This document shows, one piece after another, positions 11,501-23,200 of a stretch of 64,000 nt of DNA. Source of the stretch: Anthopleura xanthogrammica (lineage: Eukaryota; Cnidaria; Anthozoa; Actiniaria; Actiniidae); the NCBI GenBank assembly GCA_964019055.1, contig OZ025210.1, forward strand, positions 15,890,332 through 15,954,331. The letters run 5' to 3'. Position 1 is the stretch's first letter; each line of letters begins with the position of its first letter. The position numbers were made by a program, and so were the translations under genes. The notes beneath the pieces were generated by a model. It had not been told where the DNA came from, ran no database searches, and saw only the letters and a list, made by a program, of their open reading frames with translations.

Positions 11501-12017
11501 TAACAAACAAGCAAATAAACGACTAACTATAAGAACGAAAAGAAAGCATTGTGGGGCTGAAATAGACACCATCTTGGAAATATGTCCCGCCTGAAACGGT
11601 CCCACTATGCACTGCAATGCCAACTTGACCCAGTCTTTTCCTCAACCCAGGAAAGGCTAATTCTTAAGCTCTTTCTCAGTTTTTTTTTTAAAGAAGGTTA
11701 ATAACGTTGATATTCTGGTGCTGTCTATAATAATACTTTTTGTTATCATTCCACAGAATATAAACCGGTAAATACAGGGCTGACATCAAACGTAAAGTTT
11801 GTAGTAAGAAATATGACATTCAGAGTATCCTGTAAGGCAGACGCATTTCCTCTAGCAACATACTTCATCAAACAAGGGAATAAAACAGTGGCCAACTCCT
11901 CGCATGGTAACATCAAAATTACTACACCAAAAAATGGAACATCCATTACCATCAAGTGCATTGCAAAAAACCAATATGGAGAAGGAAAAGCGGCATATAT
12001 CCAGATACCGATTTTAA
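8554..12017 (+). pseudogene. IgSF gene copy A, broken
   Basis: Exons by comparison with copy B are a signal peptide split into 8554-8618 and 9366-9373, Ig1 at 10180-10503 (108 codons), Ig2 at 11120-11371 (84) and Ig3 at 11757-12017 (87). All have GT/AG borders and phase 1. Two lesions are visible. A 743-bp insertion splits the signal-peptide exon. A TGA at 11311-11313 replaces the F-strand Cys codon of Ig2 (TGC in copy B). Ig1 is open and has the B-strand Trp-His-Tyr feature instead of Cys. Ig2 is I-set like, with KCNASGYPAPRVRW around its first Cys and Trp. Ig3 has VSCKAD and IKCIAKN around its two Cys. No transmembrane exon was found downstream, so the gene is either truncated or ends after Ig3. 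Confidence 0.7.
8619..9361. mobile_element. 743-bp insertion with inverted repeats and a Crypton-like first exon
   Basis: The insert lies between two TTAA copies (8615-8618 and 9362-9365), and unit B has the uninterrupted sequence. It contains an inverted pair (about 8617-8641 against 9141-9172) and a long hairpin at 9175-9357. From 8758 a short open frame encodes FEELNDKEIEGFI and TKRQTKWGISLFKG, followed by a GTAAAA donor. This resembles the N-terminus of KIAA1958/Crypton-type tyrosine-recombinase-like proteins. The TTAA site would suit Kolobok or piggyBac type elements, so the class is unresolved. Confidence 0.6.
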
Positions 12018-13220
12018 GTAAGTATCTAGGTCTAAATATGCTGTAAATTATTTCCTTCCTTGCTTGCGTCCTTCTCTCGTTCCTTCGTTTCTTTCTTTCT
12101 TTCTTTTTTTTAATCTCCTTATTTCTCTTTGCGTCAGGAAGCTACCTAGACAAAAATAAAACATCTAAAAAGATGTCTTATTTTTTATTAAATATGAAAC
12201 TATTTGGGAAATATAATGAAGATTTATTATGCTTTTATTCGATATAAAAGCAAACCGTATTTAAATCTTTGTAATACCCGTACCTTGAGTGAATGGCATG
12301 ATAAATGTATTATCTTGAGGTAAAAGATTTTAATCTTTTAAAAACATTTATCATGATCATGCATAACACCTACAACACCATCGAGGATTGCCTCAATGTT
12401 CTTAGCTAATCAGAGTTGAAGTTAATAGAATGTACAATAAATCATGATTACAAGATCAGCAGTGAATACTGAGGTAGCTAGGATAGGTAAACAGGTAGAG
12501 ATCGTCATCAAACTTTCTTCTGCAGTCACTAGATGCAACTTTACGTATACGTTTATAAACTGAGCGCGTACTTGCCCAGCAAGCGGTTAATGAGTGGAAT
12601 GGACTTCGTGTCAAGAAACAAGGCTTTGCAGCATTTTTTCTAGTATTGAAGCTAATTTATACATGAAATCAAGGCCAACCGCATGTCTTGGATACTGGTT
12701 TGGTGGTCAGGTCAGTATCTGAAATGACCGCTAATGACGTACAGATCAAACATTTGCCTCGCACAAGGGTTCTCGGCAAGGGGTTCATGTGTCATTACAC
12801 ATACAGCACTATCAAACTGATCTTGCACACCGTTTGCAAGATACTTAATGAACGCTAATTATTCAAGGGAATAATTTCGACTAAAGTTAAAGCAGCAAAA
12901 TTAAAACAGCAAAATTCGACATAAATATTTCAAAAACAAATAAACAAACAAAAAACGAAGTTTGAGTAGGTATGATATTAAGGTCACCCATCCAGGTAAA
13001 AAACTCCCTCATCCGAGCTTGACCCAGTGTCTTTGAAGCCCAATTTTTTCCCATTCGGCCACGGTTGTTATAAATTAACACAACAATGGCATCGAATTTT
13101 CATCGATTCCGTGCGTGGCAGGTGGTGCAAGGGATTAGCTGTAGATATGGTCTGGGGGCCGGCTAATCTCTCCCCTGATGCTTCGGCTAGAACATCATCC
13201 TGCGTAATCCGTACGAACCA
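12018..13220. other. 3' flank of IgSF copy A, no exon seen
   Basis: I searched for a phase-1 transmembrane exon and found none. A polypyrimidine stretch follows Ig3 and an AATAAA is present near 12154-12161. The sequence is conserved in unit B but not open in any consistent frame. Confidence 0.45.
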
Positions 13221-13798
13221 ACAATAATCAAACAAACAAAGCACATGTTTACGGCCAGGAAGATTCAATTTTGCATAAAACTGCTAATTTTCTTCGCTTC
13301 ATTAACGAATCAACAAATCAGATTCTTTTAGCATTTCTTTTTCTTTATTGCCCTTTCTCACTATGACGTCACAGCTAGTTTACGTGGACAACAATAATAT
13401 GAATATTGCTAAATCTTCTTTCGTTCGGGATATTTATTGTATTATCTAGCTTCTGTCACTTTCCACTATATATATTACAGCTATTATAGTTGCACTTCAG
13501 TGATGTGCTTGTACCTTTACAGTTATTTATCATGTCCAAGGTCTTTCAATTTGAATGAAGTTTAGCCATGAATCGTATATTGTCATCATATATAATGATA
13601 ATAATGATTATACAAAAACATATTTTAACAACTATTTTATAATAAAGGATGTATTTTGTTGGACTGAATTGAAAAGAATCATTTAACTTCACAGCTTCTA
13701 AGACGAAAGCTACCGAATTTCAATTTCTACTTACTACAGCTACAATGTTATCAGGGGGAAAACAGTCAAACAAAAAACAAGCAAGCAAACACAGTAAA
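13221..13798. other. Junction between duplication units
   Basis: It contains a partial restart of the unit at about 13248-13330 and a dispersed repeat at 13345-13490 whose inverted copy lies at 19555-19690. No gene is seen. Confidence 0.5.
13345..13490. repeat. Dispersed repeat, inverted partner at 19555-19690
   Basis: Both copies share AAATCTTCTTTCGTTCGGG plus flanking blocks in opposite orientation, with scattered mismatches. The pair roughly brackets duplication unit B. Confidence 0.75.
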
Positions 13799-15782
13799 AG
13801 TTTAGGGCCAGGAGGAATCAATATTGCATAAAACTACTTATTTTCTTCACTTCATTAACGAATCAACAGATCAATATATTTTAGAATTTATTTTTTCTGC
13901 ATTGAAAAGTGTTTTTTTTTTTTATCACCTCAAAGTTTTCGCTTTTTTATTCAAATAAGTTAGCGGTGGAGTTGCTGTTTCGATCTTGTTGATGGTTTAT
14001 AAAAGAGAAAGGAGCACAGAAAAAGATAAGACACAAGCTCCTGACCAAAAGGGTAAGAGGGTTTTATATTGTATTTCTATCATTCTCTTGGATTAGTATT
14101 GTTTAACTATAATAATTATATAATTTCTTTTTTATTCTATGTATTTTATTTCTTTCCTTCCTACTAAAGACAGGAATTAGCATGAGGAAACATAATATTA
14201 TTATTCATTGATATGATACATTTGCCTTGTTGTATAGAAAGACGATGGATTGTTTTCTGCTGAGCTTCCGCCTTATTTTTGCTTGGATAAACCTTCAATT
14301 GTATATTAACACATCAGGTATGTTCGAGTATGGAACAAAAATCATTTATCTTTAAATTATCTCCCAACATCCCAGGTTATGTGCTGCCGACTACACAAAA
14401 CCTTTAGTAATTACAATTATTAATTCAACCTAGAGTGTTTTAATATTGAAATATTATCCTAGCTTTCGGGCTAAGAGCGCATCGTCAAGAATGATCAAAG
14501 ATAGACGATCTTTTTATCACATTCTGCTATCTTCAATGGATTTTCTTTACTACCTTTACTTATGTAGATGTTATTTAAGAAAAGTTTATAATATTAATTT
14601 TCATAGTGTTATTATTTTGGTTCTAAAAGAGATACGCGAAAACGCCCGCCACCCGCAATAATGCACGCGCGCGACAGTTGCACAATGTATTTGAGCCTTG
14701 GGTATGTGTAGTTCCGGACACTACAGCCATTAAGAAATTAAAGTAAACATATCATATATAAAAAGCTTTTATAAAGAAGCATGCCATTTGAAAAACGCGG
14801 GCAAAAGTTAGTGAATGCGGTTTAGAGATATAGCCCTTTGTATTTTGGGAGAGGTGATATTTTGATCAGCAGAAAAACTGACATTTCCGTAAATATCTCC
14901 AAGTAGCTTTCCTCTAGTGCAACAGTGACAAAAATGAATCGAAATGATTATAGTTTTGGTGTATCATTACCAGTTAAATAAAACATCGTGGCAGAAGTAG
15001 CCTTGTTGTTTTTCTGCTCTGCCGATGAGCTGCTGACTTGTATCAGCTTCGTCGCCAATACGCCTACAATTAAGACCGTACAAATGTCCGTTATTTACTT
15101 TTGAATATAAATATTGTGTCCAACAGATGGGTTCAAGTGGATTTCACGACCTTCGCATGAGACGTTAGCACATGTTGGTTCTACTGCTCACATCACGTGG
15201 CACTACACATGTAACCGGAGATTTGGTTACTCAAACATTTATTACAACGGTGCACTGATGTTCTATCGATACTGATATGACAAAAATTATTCCGAATGGA
15301 AAAATTTGGATGCTCATTTCTCTGTTATTGGTGGATCGAATGTGACAATTATCATCCCTGATGTTGATAAGGACAAACGTGGATCGTATTGCTGTGATGT
15401 TAATTGTGATGGTTTATTATACAATAAATGTACAACACTCGTCATATATGGTAAGTATTTGATAATACTTAAAATGGAGCGGCAGCCAGGCAGTAAATAC
15501 ACCCAACAAAACAACCAGTCTGCCAAATATTAATACTCGAGTTTCGAGTTCTTTTTTGCTCAGGCGTAGCCTCGATTTTGTGTAGAATATTCACGTGATG
15601 AAGTGAAGGTCCGTGGAATTTCTAAGCGTTCGTATTGTTAAATTGTCCATTCTTTACTTTACCGTTGGCATTTTTTGTGAATTTTCTGATGCTGAAATAA
15701 GGCTATCCCTGAGAAAATGAGTCTGTAGTCAAGGAACACAGCGGTGTTGTACGAATTTGAAAATGTTCTGTTCCGACGAACA

Positions 15783-15784
<2 letters not shown>

Positions 15785-15836
<52 letters not shown>
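15785..15836. repeat. (AT)n microsatellite
   Basis: About 26 AT units, first of three that border the foldback elements. Confidence 0.95.
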
Positions 15837-15839
<3 letters not shown>

Positions 15840-16008
15840 TTATAGATTGTAGATAGATCAAAGACAAGACATAACTTTTGCTGTTACTCGGAGTTTCACG
15901 CTTACGCGATCTTCAGACAGTCTTTAAGAAGATCGCGTAAGCGTGAAACTCCGAGTAACAGCAAAAGTTATGTCTTGTCTTTGTTCTATCTACAATCTAT
16001 AATCTATA
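15836..16008. mobile_element. Near-perfect palindrome, Penelope-like 3'-end foldback
   Basis: Arms of about 80 bp (TAGATTATAGATTGTAGATAG outward, CGTAAGCGTGAAACTCC inward) are separated by a loop of about 12 bases. The inner arm sequence (CTGAAGATCGCG then GTGAAACTCC) is of the kind found near 3' ends of Penelope-like elements. This suggests two ends joined head to head. Confidence 0.6.
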
Positions 16009-16060
16009 ACGCTCTACATGTCAATGTATTGAGCACTTTACCGTCAAAATAGACACATCC

Positions 16061-16061
<1 letters not shown>

Positions 16062-16108
<47 letters not shown>
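16062..16108. repeat. (AT)n microsatellite
   Basis: Separates the two palindromes. Confidence 0.95.
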
Positions 16109-16112
<4 letters not shown>

Positions 16113-16321
16113 CGATATGCAGAAATTCTGATCCTCTTGATATATATACAAGTATATCAAAAGTATATTAGAAATTATGGGATATCACCTCTGATATTTT
16201 TTTCAGAAAGCCCTAGTGATAGGCAACTCGAAAAAAATATCAGCGATGATATCCCATAATTTCTGACATATTTTTGATATACTTGTATATATATCAAGAG
16301 GATCAGAATTTTTGCATATCG

Positions 16322-16325
<4 letters not shown>
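16109..16325. mobile_element. Second foldback palindrome
   Basis: Inverted arms begin ACAGCGATATGCAGAAATTC and end with its near complement GCATATCGCTGT. Central sequence around 16200-16240 includes a second internal inverted TGATATTTTTTTC/GAAAAAAATATCA pair. Both borders are AT repeats, so insertion into AT microsatellites is likely. Confidence 0.65.

Positions 16326-16358
<33 letters not shown>
16326..16358. repeat. (AT)n microsatellite
   Basis: Third AT run, bordering the second palindrome. Confidence 0.9.
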
Positions 16359-16361
<3 letters not shown>

Positions 16362-17494
16362 TAAAACCAGGATAAAGAATAATTTTATGCAAGAATAGCG
16401 TGGAATTATAGCACAAATTGGAAATCAATATCCCTTATTGCAATAACGTCCGTGTCTTAGCGGTATCCTACATGAGCGTACATCAAAGTGAGGCTGTGTG
16501 GTCGAGGTCGCAATCAAAAATCTAGAGAAACTATGGAAGATATACCGACTTTTAAAAAGCTAAGGCTTATTAGGTCAGTAGATCATCAAGAACGAAACCT
16601 TACATTAAATATCTATTTTTGTTTGTAGCTCTACCTCGTATAAACTATCTGACCTCAAACCCTCACGGAAAACAAGGAGAATCAATTACATTAAAATGTA
16701 ATGCCTCTGGATATCCAGCACCTCGTGTTAGATGGATACACAAGGATACGAACACAACTATTGCACATTCCTCTGTGACGTCATTCAACATCACTGGTAA
16801 AGCATCAGGAGGAAAGTATTGCTGTCACGTGTCAAACGACTATGGGAATGGAACTAATTGTACGTCCCTTGAAGTGACAGGTAATGTGCGACTTTAAATA
16901 TATGAAACGTTAAAAAAGTTGTTTCATTATAAAGAGGTAGATTTCATAGCCCCTTCATCAATCTTCTAAACAAGTAAGTAACAAACAATAAACAAGGAAA
17001 CAAACGATTAACTATAAGAATGAAAGCATTGTGGGGAAGAAATAGACACCATCTTTGAAATATGTCCCGCCTGACACGGTCCCAGTATGCACTGCAATGC
17101 AAACTTGACCCAGTCTTTTCCTTGACCCAGGTAAGGCTAATTGTTAACATCTTTCTCATTTTTTTTAAAGAAGGTTGATGACATTGATATCCTGGTGATG
17201 TCTATATTAATACTTGTTATTTTCATTCCACAGAATATCAACCGATAAATACAATGCTGACATCGAATGTAAAATTTGTAGGAAGAAATATGACATTTCA
17301 AGTATCCTGTAAGGCAGACGCATTTCCTCCAGCAACATATTTCATCGAACCAGGGAATAAAACAATGTTCAATTCCTCTGATGGTAATGTCACAATTACT
17401 ACACCTGATAATAGCACATCTCTTACTATCAGTTGTGTTGCGAAGAACAAATATGGAGAAGAAAAAGTCGTATATACCCAGATACCGATTTTTG

Positions 17495-20296
17495 GTAAGT
17501 ATCTAGGTCTAAATATGCTGTAAGTTATTTCCTTCCTTGCTTCTGTCCTTCATTCCTTCGTTTCTTTGTTCCTTCGTTCCTTCGTTCCTTCGTTTCTTTC
17601 TTTTTTTCTTTTTTTTTTTATCTCATTATTTCTGTTTGCGTCAGAAAGCTACCTAGACAAAAAAAAAACATTTTAATAGATGTCTTATTTCCAAAATATG
17701 AAAATATTTGGAAAATATAAGCAATTATTGGATGACACGTGAATTATCATGATTGAGGCTGTGTTATCCGCCGACCTCTTTAGACTGGGGCGAGTAAAAC
17801 GGCGACTGAATCTTGATAATAGGCGAAGCCTAATCCAATAATTGGGGTGTTTTTTTAATATTTTTGACGGAGATGGAAGTTTTATTATGCTTTTATTCGA
17901 TATAAAAGCAAACCGTATTTAAATCTTTGTAATACCCGTACCTTGAGTGAATGACATGATAAATGTATTATCTGCAGGAAAAAAACCTTTAGATTAAACA
18001 TTTATCCTGATCATGCATAACACCTACAACACCATCGAGGATTAGCTGAATGTTCACAGCTAATCTAGTTAATAGAATGTAAAATAAATCACAAGATCAG
18101 CAGTGAACACTGAGGTAGCTAGGAAAAGTAAACAGGTAGAGATCGTCATCAAACTTTGCTCTGCAGTCACTAGATGCAACTTTACGTATACGTTTATAAA
18201 CTGAGCGCGTACTTGCCCAGCAAGCGGTTAATGAGTGGAATGGACTTCGTGTCAAGAAACAAGGTTTTGCAGCACTTTTTCTAGCTTTGAAGCTAATCTA
18301 TACATGAAATCAAGGCCAACCGCATGCCCTGGATACTGGTTTCGTGGTCAGGTCAGTATCTGAAATGACCGCTCATGACGTACAGATCAAACATTTGCCT
18401 CGCTCAAGGGTTTTCGGCACGGTTCATGTGTCATTACACATACAACACTATCAAACTGATCTTGCACACCGTTTACTAGATACTTAATGAACGCTAATTA
18501 TTCATGGGAATGACTTCGACTAAAGTTAAAGCAGCAAAATTAAAACAGCAAAATTCGAAATGAATATTTCAAAAACAAATAAACAAACAAAAAACAAAGT
18601 TTGAGTAGGTATGATATTAAGGTAACCCATCCAGGTACTAACCTCCCTCATCCGAGCTTGACCGAGTGTCTTTGAAGCCCAATTTTTTTCCACTCGGCCA
18701 CTGTTTTCATAAATTAGCACAACAATGGCATCAAATTTTCCATCGATTCCGTGCCTGGCAGGTGGTGCAAGGGATTAGCTGTAGATATGGTCTGGGGGCC
18801 GGCTAGTCTCTCCCCTGATGCTTCGGCTAGAACATCATCCTGCGTAACTCGTACAAACCATGGCAGAAGGATTTAATTGCCGTCAGGTCCAAAGTCCATA
18901 CCACGCCTCAGCTTTGCGGATGTCTCGGGGGTATGGCACGGTGGGAAGCGATTATTTTGGAATTTCTTTAAGTAGTTTGAAACCCACCTCCTATTTTATT
19001 TTATTTTTTTATTTTTAATCATTTTATTGTTATTGATTTTTAATTTTGTTTTGTATTTTTGTTTTGCTTGTTTGATTTTTAATTAATCATGCATCAGTTT
19101 ATCCTTTGAATTCAGCATTCAGGGAGGGGTGGTGGATTGGAACACCGAACCAAAACTGAAAAAAGTACAAATAATAATAATAATAATACTTTATTTCTTA
19201 AAACGCATTTATCTTCCACGAAAGGCGAAGTTATTACGTATTGGATATATATCTTCAAAGATGCAGTAGGCGCACAAAGTGCAACCCTTAGAATAAAAAA
19301 GTCTTTTGTACTGGTTATCGTTGAAGTAGGGGCACAAAGTCGACCAAAAGAGTGAGGGGAGGTGCGAACCCTCTGTAACTTCCTGCAGCCCTCCCCTGGA
19401 TCCGCTCAGACTGCTCTCTTTTTTCCTATGCCATAATTGTTCTATTTCACTTTTTCGCCACATCAAAACAATCTACTGTTTTATCTAAGGATCATGGTCG
19501 CCAGAGGGTTGCAAAATAGCAGCAAAACATATTACATCACAACAAAATTTGGTTTATGATATGGTGGAAAGTGAGAGAAGCTAAATAGTACACTAAATAT
19601 CCCGAACGAAAGAAGATTTAGCCTAAATTTCTATTATTTTTGTCCATGTAAACAAGATGTGAGGTCATAGTGAAATAGGGCAATTCGGTTTCATTCTGTT
19701 AATACTTTCTTCCTATAACTTTTATCTCGTAACATTTCAGTTTAATTTATTATGCTGTGACAACAAACTGTTTCTTTTATGATAAAACAGATGGAAAGAG
19801 TGTTTATGAATATTGCCATTCTGATGTACGTTAATGTTCCAATCATTTTCACAATAGGTTTTGTCACTCTGCTTTATTAGACTGCCCAATACATTTCTGG
19901 TTGGTAATTCAAATGACGATGAAACCAAATAAATTTCGTCATCGTACGGCCACCTATACAGGCTCGCGCTAAGGCCTGGCTATCTGGGGTAGAGTATAGG
20001 GGGATGTCACAGGATGTGCTTTTGCGATCGTGCGATTGTACGTGTCCCCTTGCTACCGGCCTGTAAAAGGCAATTCAAACTTGAACTGGGAATTTTGGTC
20101 TAAAATTATATGGTTGAAGAAACTGAAACCTTAGAGTAAAGGTTGTACATTCGATATGAAAAAATATCGCTGAAGACATCCCCAAAGGCCGAAACAAAGA
20201 AAAGCTATGAACGTGATTGACAGCCATGTTTCGTAATGTTTCGTATTGCACTTTCATCGGGAAAAACATCGTGCAGACTGTTGATATTTGATAGCT
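17495..20296. other. 3' flank of IgSF copy B and intergenic sequence
   Basis: Up to 18860 this is the duplicated flank. From 18860 to about 19110 is an unidentified fragment with a GGGTATGGCACGGTGGG core. Near 19215-19350 there are two related GCACAAAGT blocks. The inverted dispersed repeat lies at 19555-19690. No exon could be supported. Confidence 0.45.
19555..19690. repeat. Dispersed repeat, inverted copy of 13345-13490
   Basis: Reverse-complement similarity to 13345-13490, including the CCCGAACGAAAGAAGATTT block. Confidence 0.75.
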
Positions 20297-23200
20297 ATGC
20301 AGACGACAGTATTTCCATTCTTCCTTTTACTCGTCTCAATCCATCATATTGGTAAGTATGCACTTGATTTTCTAAAATGTATATGTACATGGTAAGCTTT
20401 ACCATTATTGATCAATGATCAACTGTCACTTATATATTACAATCTGATGAAATGTAATCTAGATCCCAATAATATATGTAATTAGCTTGTATAACGTTAA
20501 CTTAAACCGCAGCTGATTTAGTACTTTATACAAGAAAGATTACAGATTCTCATATATAGCAGCTTAAAACTTATCTCTTCTTACATTGGGGATAATTGAC
20601 CTCCTAATGTAATAGTGATCCAAAACTGAAACTCTAATGAAGCTTGTTGGTAAAAATGGTCTAATATTAGAATAAGCTTGATGCAATTCAATGTGTAAAT
20701 ATAAGCTTTAGAATGGGAAAAATAACGAAACTAAATCTGCGAATTCAAAAGTCTGATATGTACAAAAGACCAAATGAATTGGATCTTCCAAACATTATTA
20801 TTTACTTTTGTATTATTATTCCCCCTATCGCAGTTGGGACCGTCCGGCTTACAAAAAACCCAACTGCGATAATATACGCATTCGTCGGCGAAACAGTGAG
20901 ATTCAATTGGGATTACACTGTCACCAACAAAGACTTGGACTTTGGGTATTATGTTTCATCACCAATCTGGTATTACTACAAGCCCGACGGTGAGAGATCC
21001 GTAATTGCAGTTGAAGATGGTTTACATAACTGGAAGTGGAAAATAAGCTATTTAACTTGTCCACCAAGGCTGCTCCGCCCTACAGTTCGCGTTAGTAAAG
21101 AGTCAGTCGCTACTTTGGTCATTTCTAACGTTACCAAGAATGAGAGTGGATGGTATGAAATATCTCTGGAACTACGAACTTCACCTTCAATCACTAACAA
21201 AGTCCAACTTGTAGTTACAGGTAAGTTTATACCTCAACTTTTTAATCCACTTTTCAACGATGTGGTAGTAGGTTAAGTCATCTAGCTGTTATGATAGGTT
21301 TGTTGACATGTTTATTGGTTCTCTCTTGTCCTTGGAGGTCTTAGTTTTCCTGGCTCCAAAAATTCTAATACGGTTTGCAATTTATCCACTGCTTGAACTA
21401 GATTTCAGTCTGGGCTAAAAGGCTTCTTCAGAATTCCTCTGTCATCATTACTTGTTGGATACATCTCGGTTTTTTGTTATTCCAGGTGAAGCTATTCGTT
21501 TTACCAAAGTACCACCAAGATACTTGTTTGTGGCAAAAGGTAAAACAGCGCGTTTCGAATGGAACTACAGTTATAATAACAGAAACATCGAGTTCCAGGA
21601 AGAATCACCTTTATGGGGCTACATCGACCAAAACAACCAATGGGCAACAATAGCAACAGAGAAAAAAGACCAAGGCGAGCGCTGGGAAGTGTCACTATTA
21701 AACACATGTCCTGCAAGGCTGTTGAATCCCACTCGCGTCCATGTTGAGCCATTGGCTACTTTGGTCATCCTTAACGTAACCATGGCTGACAGTGGTACCT
21801 ATGGATGTAGTTTAAAGGTGAAATGGGGCCCTTTAGATATAACTAATACGGTGCAGCTCGTTGTAACGGGTAAGTGCTTCACCCATTTCTTTTCTATACA
21901 GTAGCCAGCCAATCAAAGGGCTCTATATATCGTAGTTATATATATGTTATAAATATAGATCAAAGTGTATATCAGGTTTTTAAAAAAAACTAACTACCTC
22001 CTTTCCTTTGCTTCTATGATAAATTTTCAGACTATCCAGTAATAACTTCTCCTGCGCTGTCATCGATGATAATATACGAAGGCTCCGAATTGGAACTTCC
22101 TTGTTTGTCACGTGGTTTGCCAACGCCTAATGTCACCTGGGTAAGAGCCAGAAGAAACAGTAAAGTTGGTATAAGCAATGGAATAGGAAAAGCAATACTG
22201 AGAATCCAAAGCATTAACAGGAATCAAAGTGGGATTTACGAATGCCATGCAAGCAACAATCCTAACGAGGTTCCAGTAATGGCAAACATTGAAATCATTG
22301 TAGTGTGTAAGTAAAATATCGTATCAGTGAAGTTTGGGAGGGATCACATAATGGGGAGAGAGGGAGGTCGATGAACTCGTGACATATATTTTCAAAGAGG
22401 TCATCCTAAATAGGTCCCGAAAACAGGAAAATACCTCCCCTGCTTTCTTTATATAACTTTGCTACTATGATGTCATGTTTGGATTGCCGCTTTTTACATT
22501 TTTGTCGTCGTAACTTTTGACCATTTGTCTTCTCAGTCGTAAAGCAAATCTTTTCTTTCAATTCGATAAAGAAGAGTGTGAAAAGCAAAAACATTGCAGA
22601 GGGTATGGATTTCAGATTGACTTGCTCAGCCAACTTTAGCATGAACGCTGTGAATAAAACACATACATGGAGAAGAGGAAACGATACACTAACAAGCAAA
22701 AGAATACATAACTTTAGTATGAACGCTGTGAATGTGACCTATACATGGAGACATATAAGAGGAAATAATTCGAATAATTTAACAGAAAGCAAAATAATAA
22801 ATAATGGTGAGCTACTAATGTACAATATTAGCAGGGATGAAGCTGGGACTTATGAGTGTTTAGCCTCCACCAGCCGAATGAACATGTCAATCACTGCAAA
22901 CATCACCGTGGTTGTGACCGTAATGTGTAAGTATGACTTCTTCTGGTATTTGAAATTGGTACCGCAGAAGACTTTTGGCTCGCCGGGTATACCAAGTGGA
23001 GCTCTTTAGTCTACAAGCTACATTTTCCTTACATTAGTCAGATGCAGATCAAACGTGAAATTATAGCTCTATCCAATCTTAAGGACTTACAGTGAAGGCT
23101 CGATGTATGGTTTCCCAAGAAAGACAATACATTTTTTTTTTAATTGTCAACTTGTGAACTCGTTAATGGTAGATAAGAAAATGTTATTTTGTTAATTTGA

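Larger units (their letters stand above)
7958..13220 (+). repeat. Tandem segmental duplication, unit A
   Basis: This block aligns in the same order with 13799-18860. Shared landmarks are the GGCCAGGA...TTCAAT start, the signal-peptide exon, three Ig exons, the conserved introns and the terminal stretch near 13100-13220 ending GTACGAACCA. Unit A is longer mainly because of two insertions absent from unit B (8371-8541 and 8619-9361). A third partial start of the unit lies at about 13248-13330. Confidence 0.85.
14245..17494 (+). pseudogene. IgSF gene copy B, broken by one nonsense codon
   Basis: Exons are a signal peptide at 14245-14317 (24 codons plus one base, hydrophobic FRLIFAWINLQLYI core), Ig1 at 15127-15450 (108 codons), Ig2 at 16629-16880 (84) and Ig3 at 17234-17494 (87). 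All junctions are phase 1 with good GTAAGT/GTATGT donors. A TGA at 15273-15275 interrupts Ig1 where copy A reads Thr. The rest of Ig1 stays in frame. Ig2 keeps both Cys (LKCNASG and YCCHVSND), and Ig3 keeps VSCKAD and ISCVAKN. No transmembrane exon was found before the next gene. It could be a recent pseudogene or an allele with a segregating stop. Confidence 0.7.
13799..18860 (+). repeat. Tandem segmental duplication, unit B
   Basis: Second copy of the unit at 7958-13220. It differs by a foldback insertion in the intron between Ig1 and Ig2 (15785-16358) and extra sequence near 17720-17850. Confidence 0.85.

Noticed and set aside
13068..13268. Frames of 66 codons on both strands near 13.03-13.27 kb
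   Set aside because: The sequence is duplicated flank. The frames are not preserved in unit B.
22406..22699. Minus-strand 97-codon frame overlapping Ig4
   Set aside because: Shadow of the plus-strand Ig4 exon and its intron.
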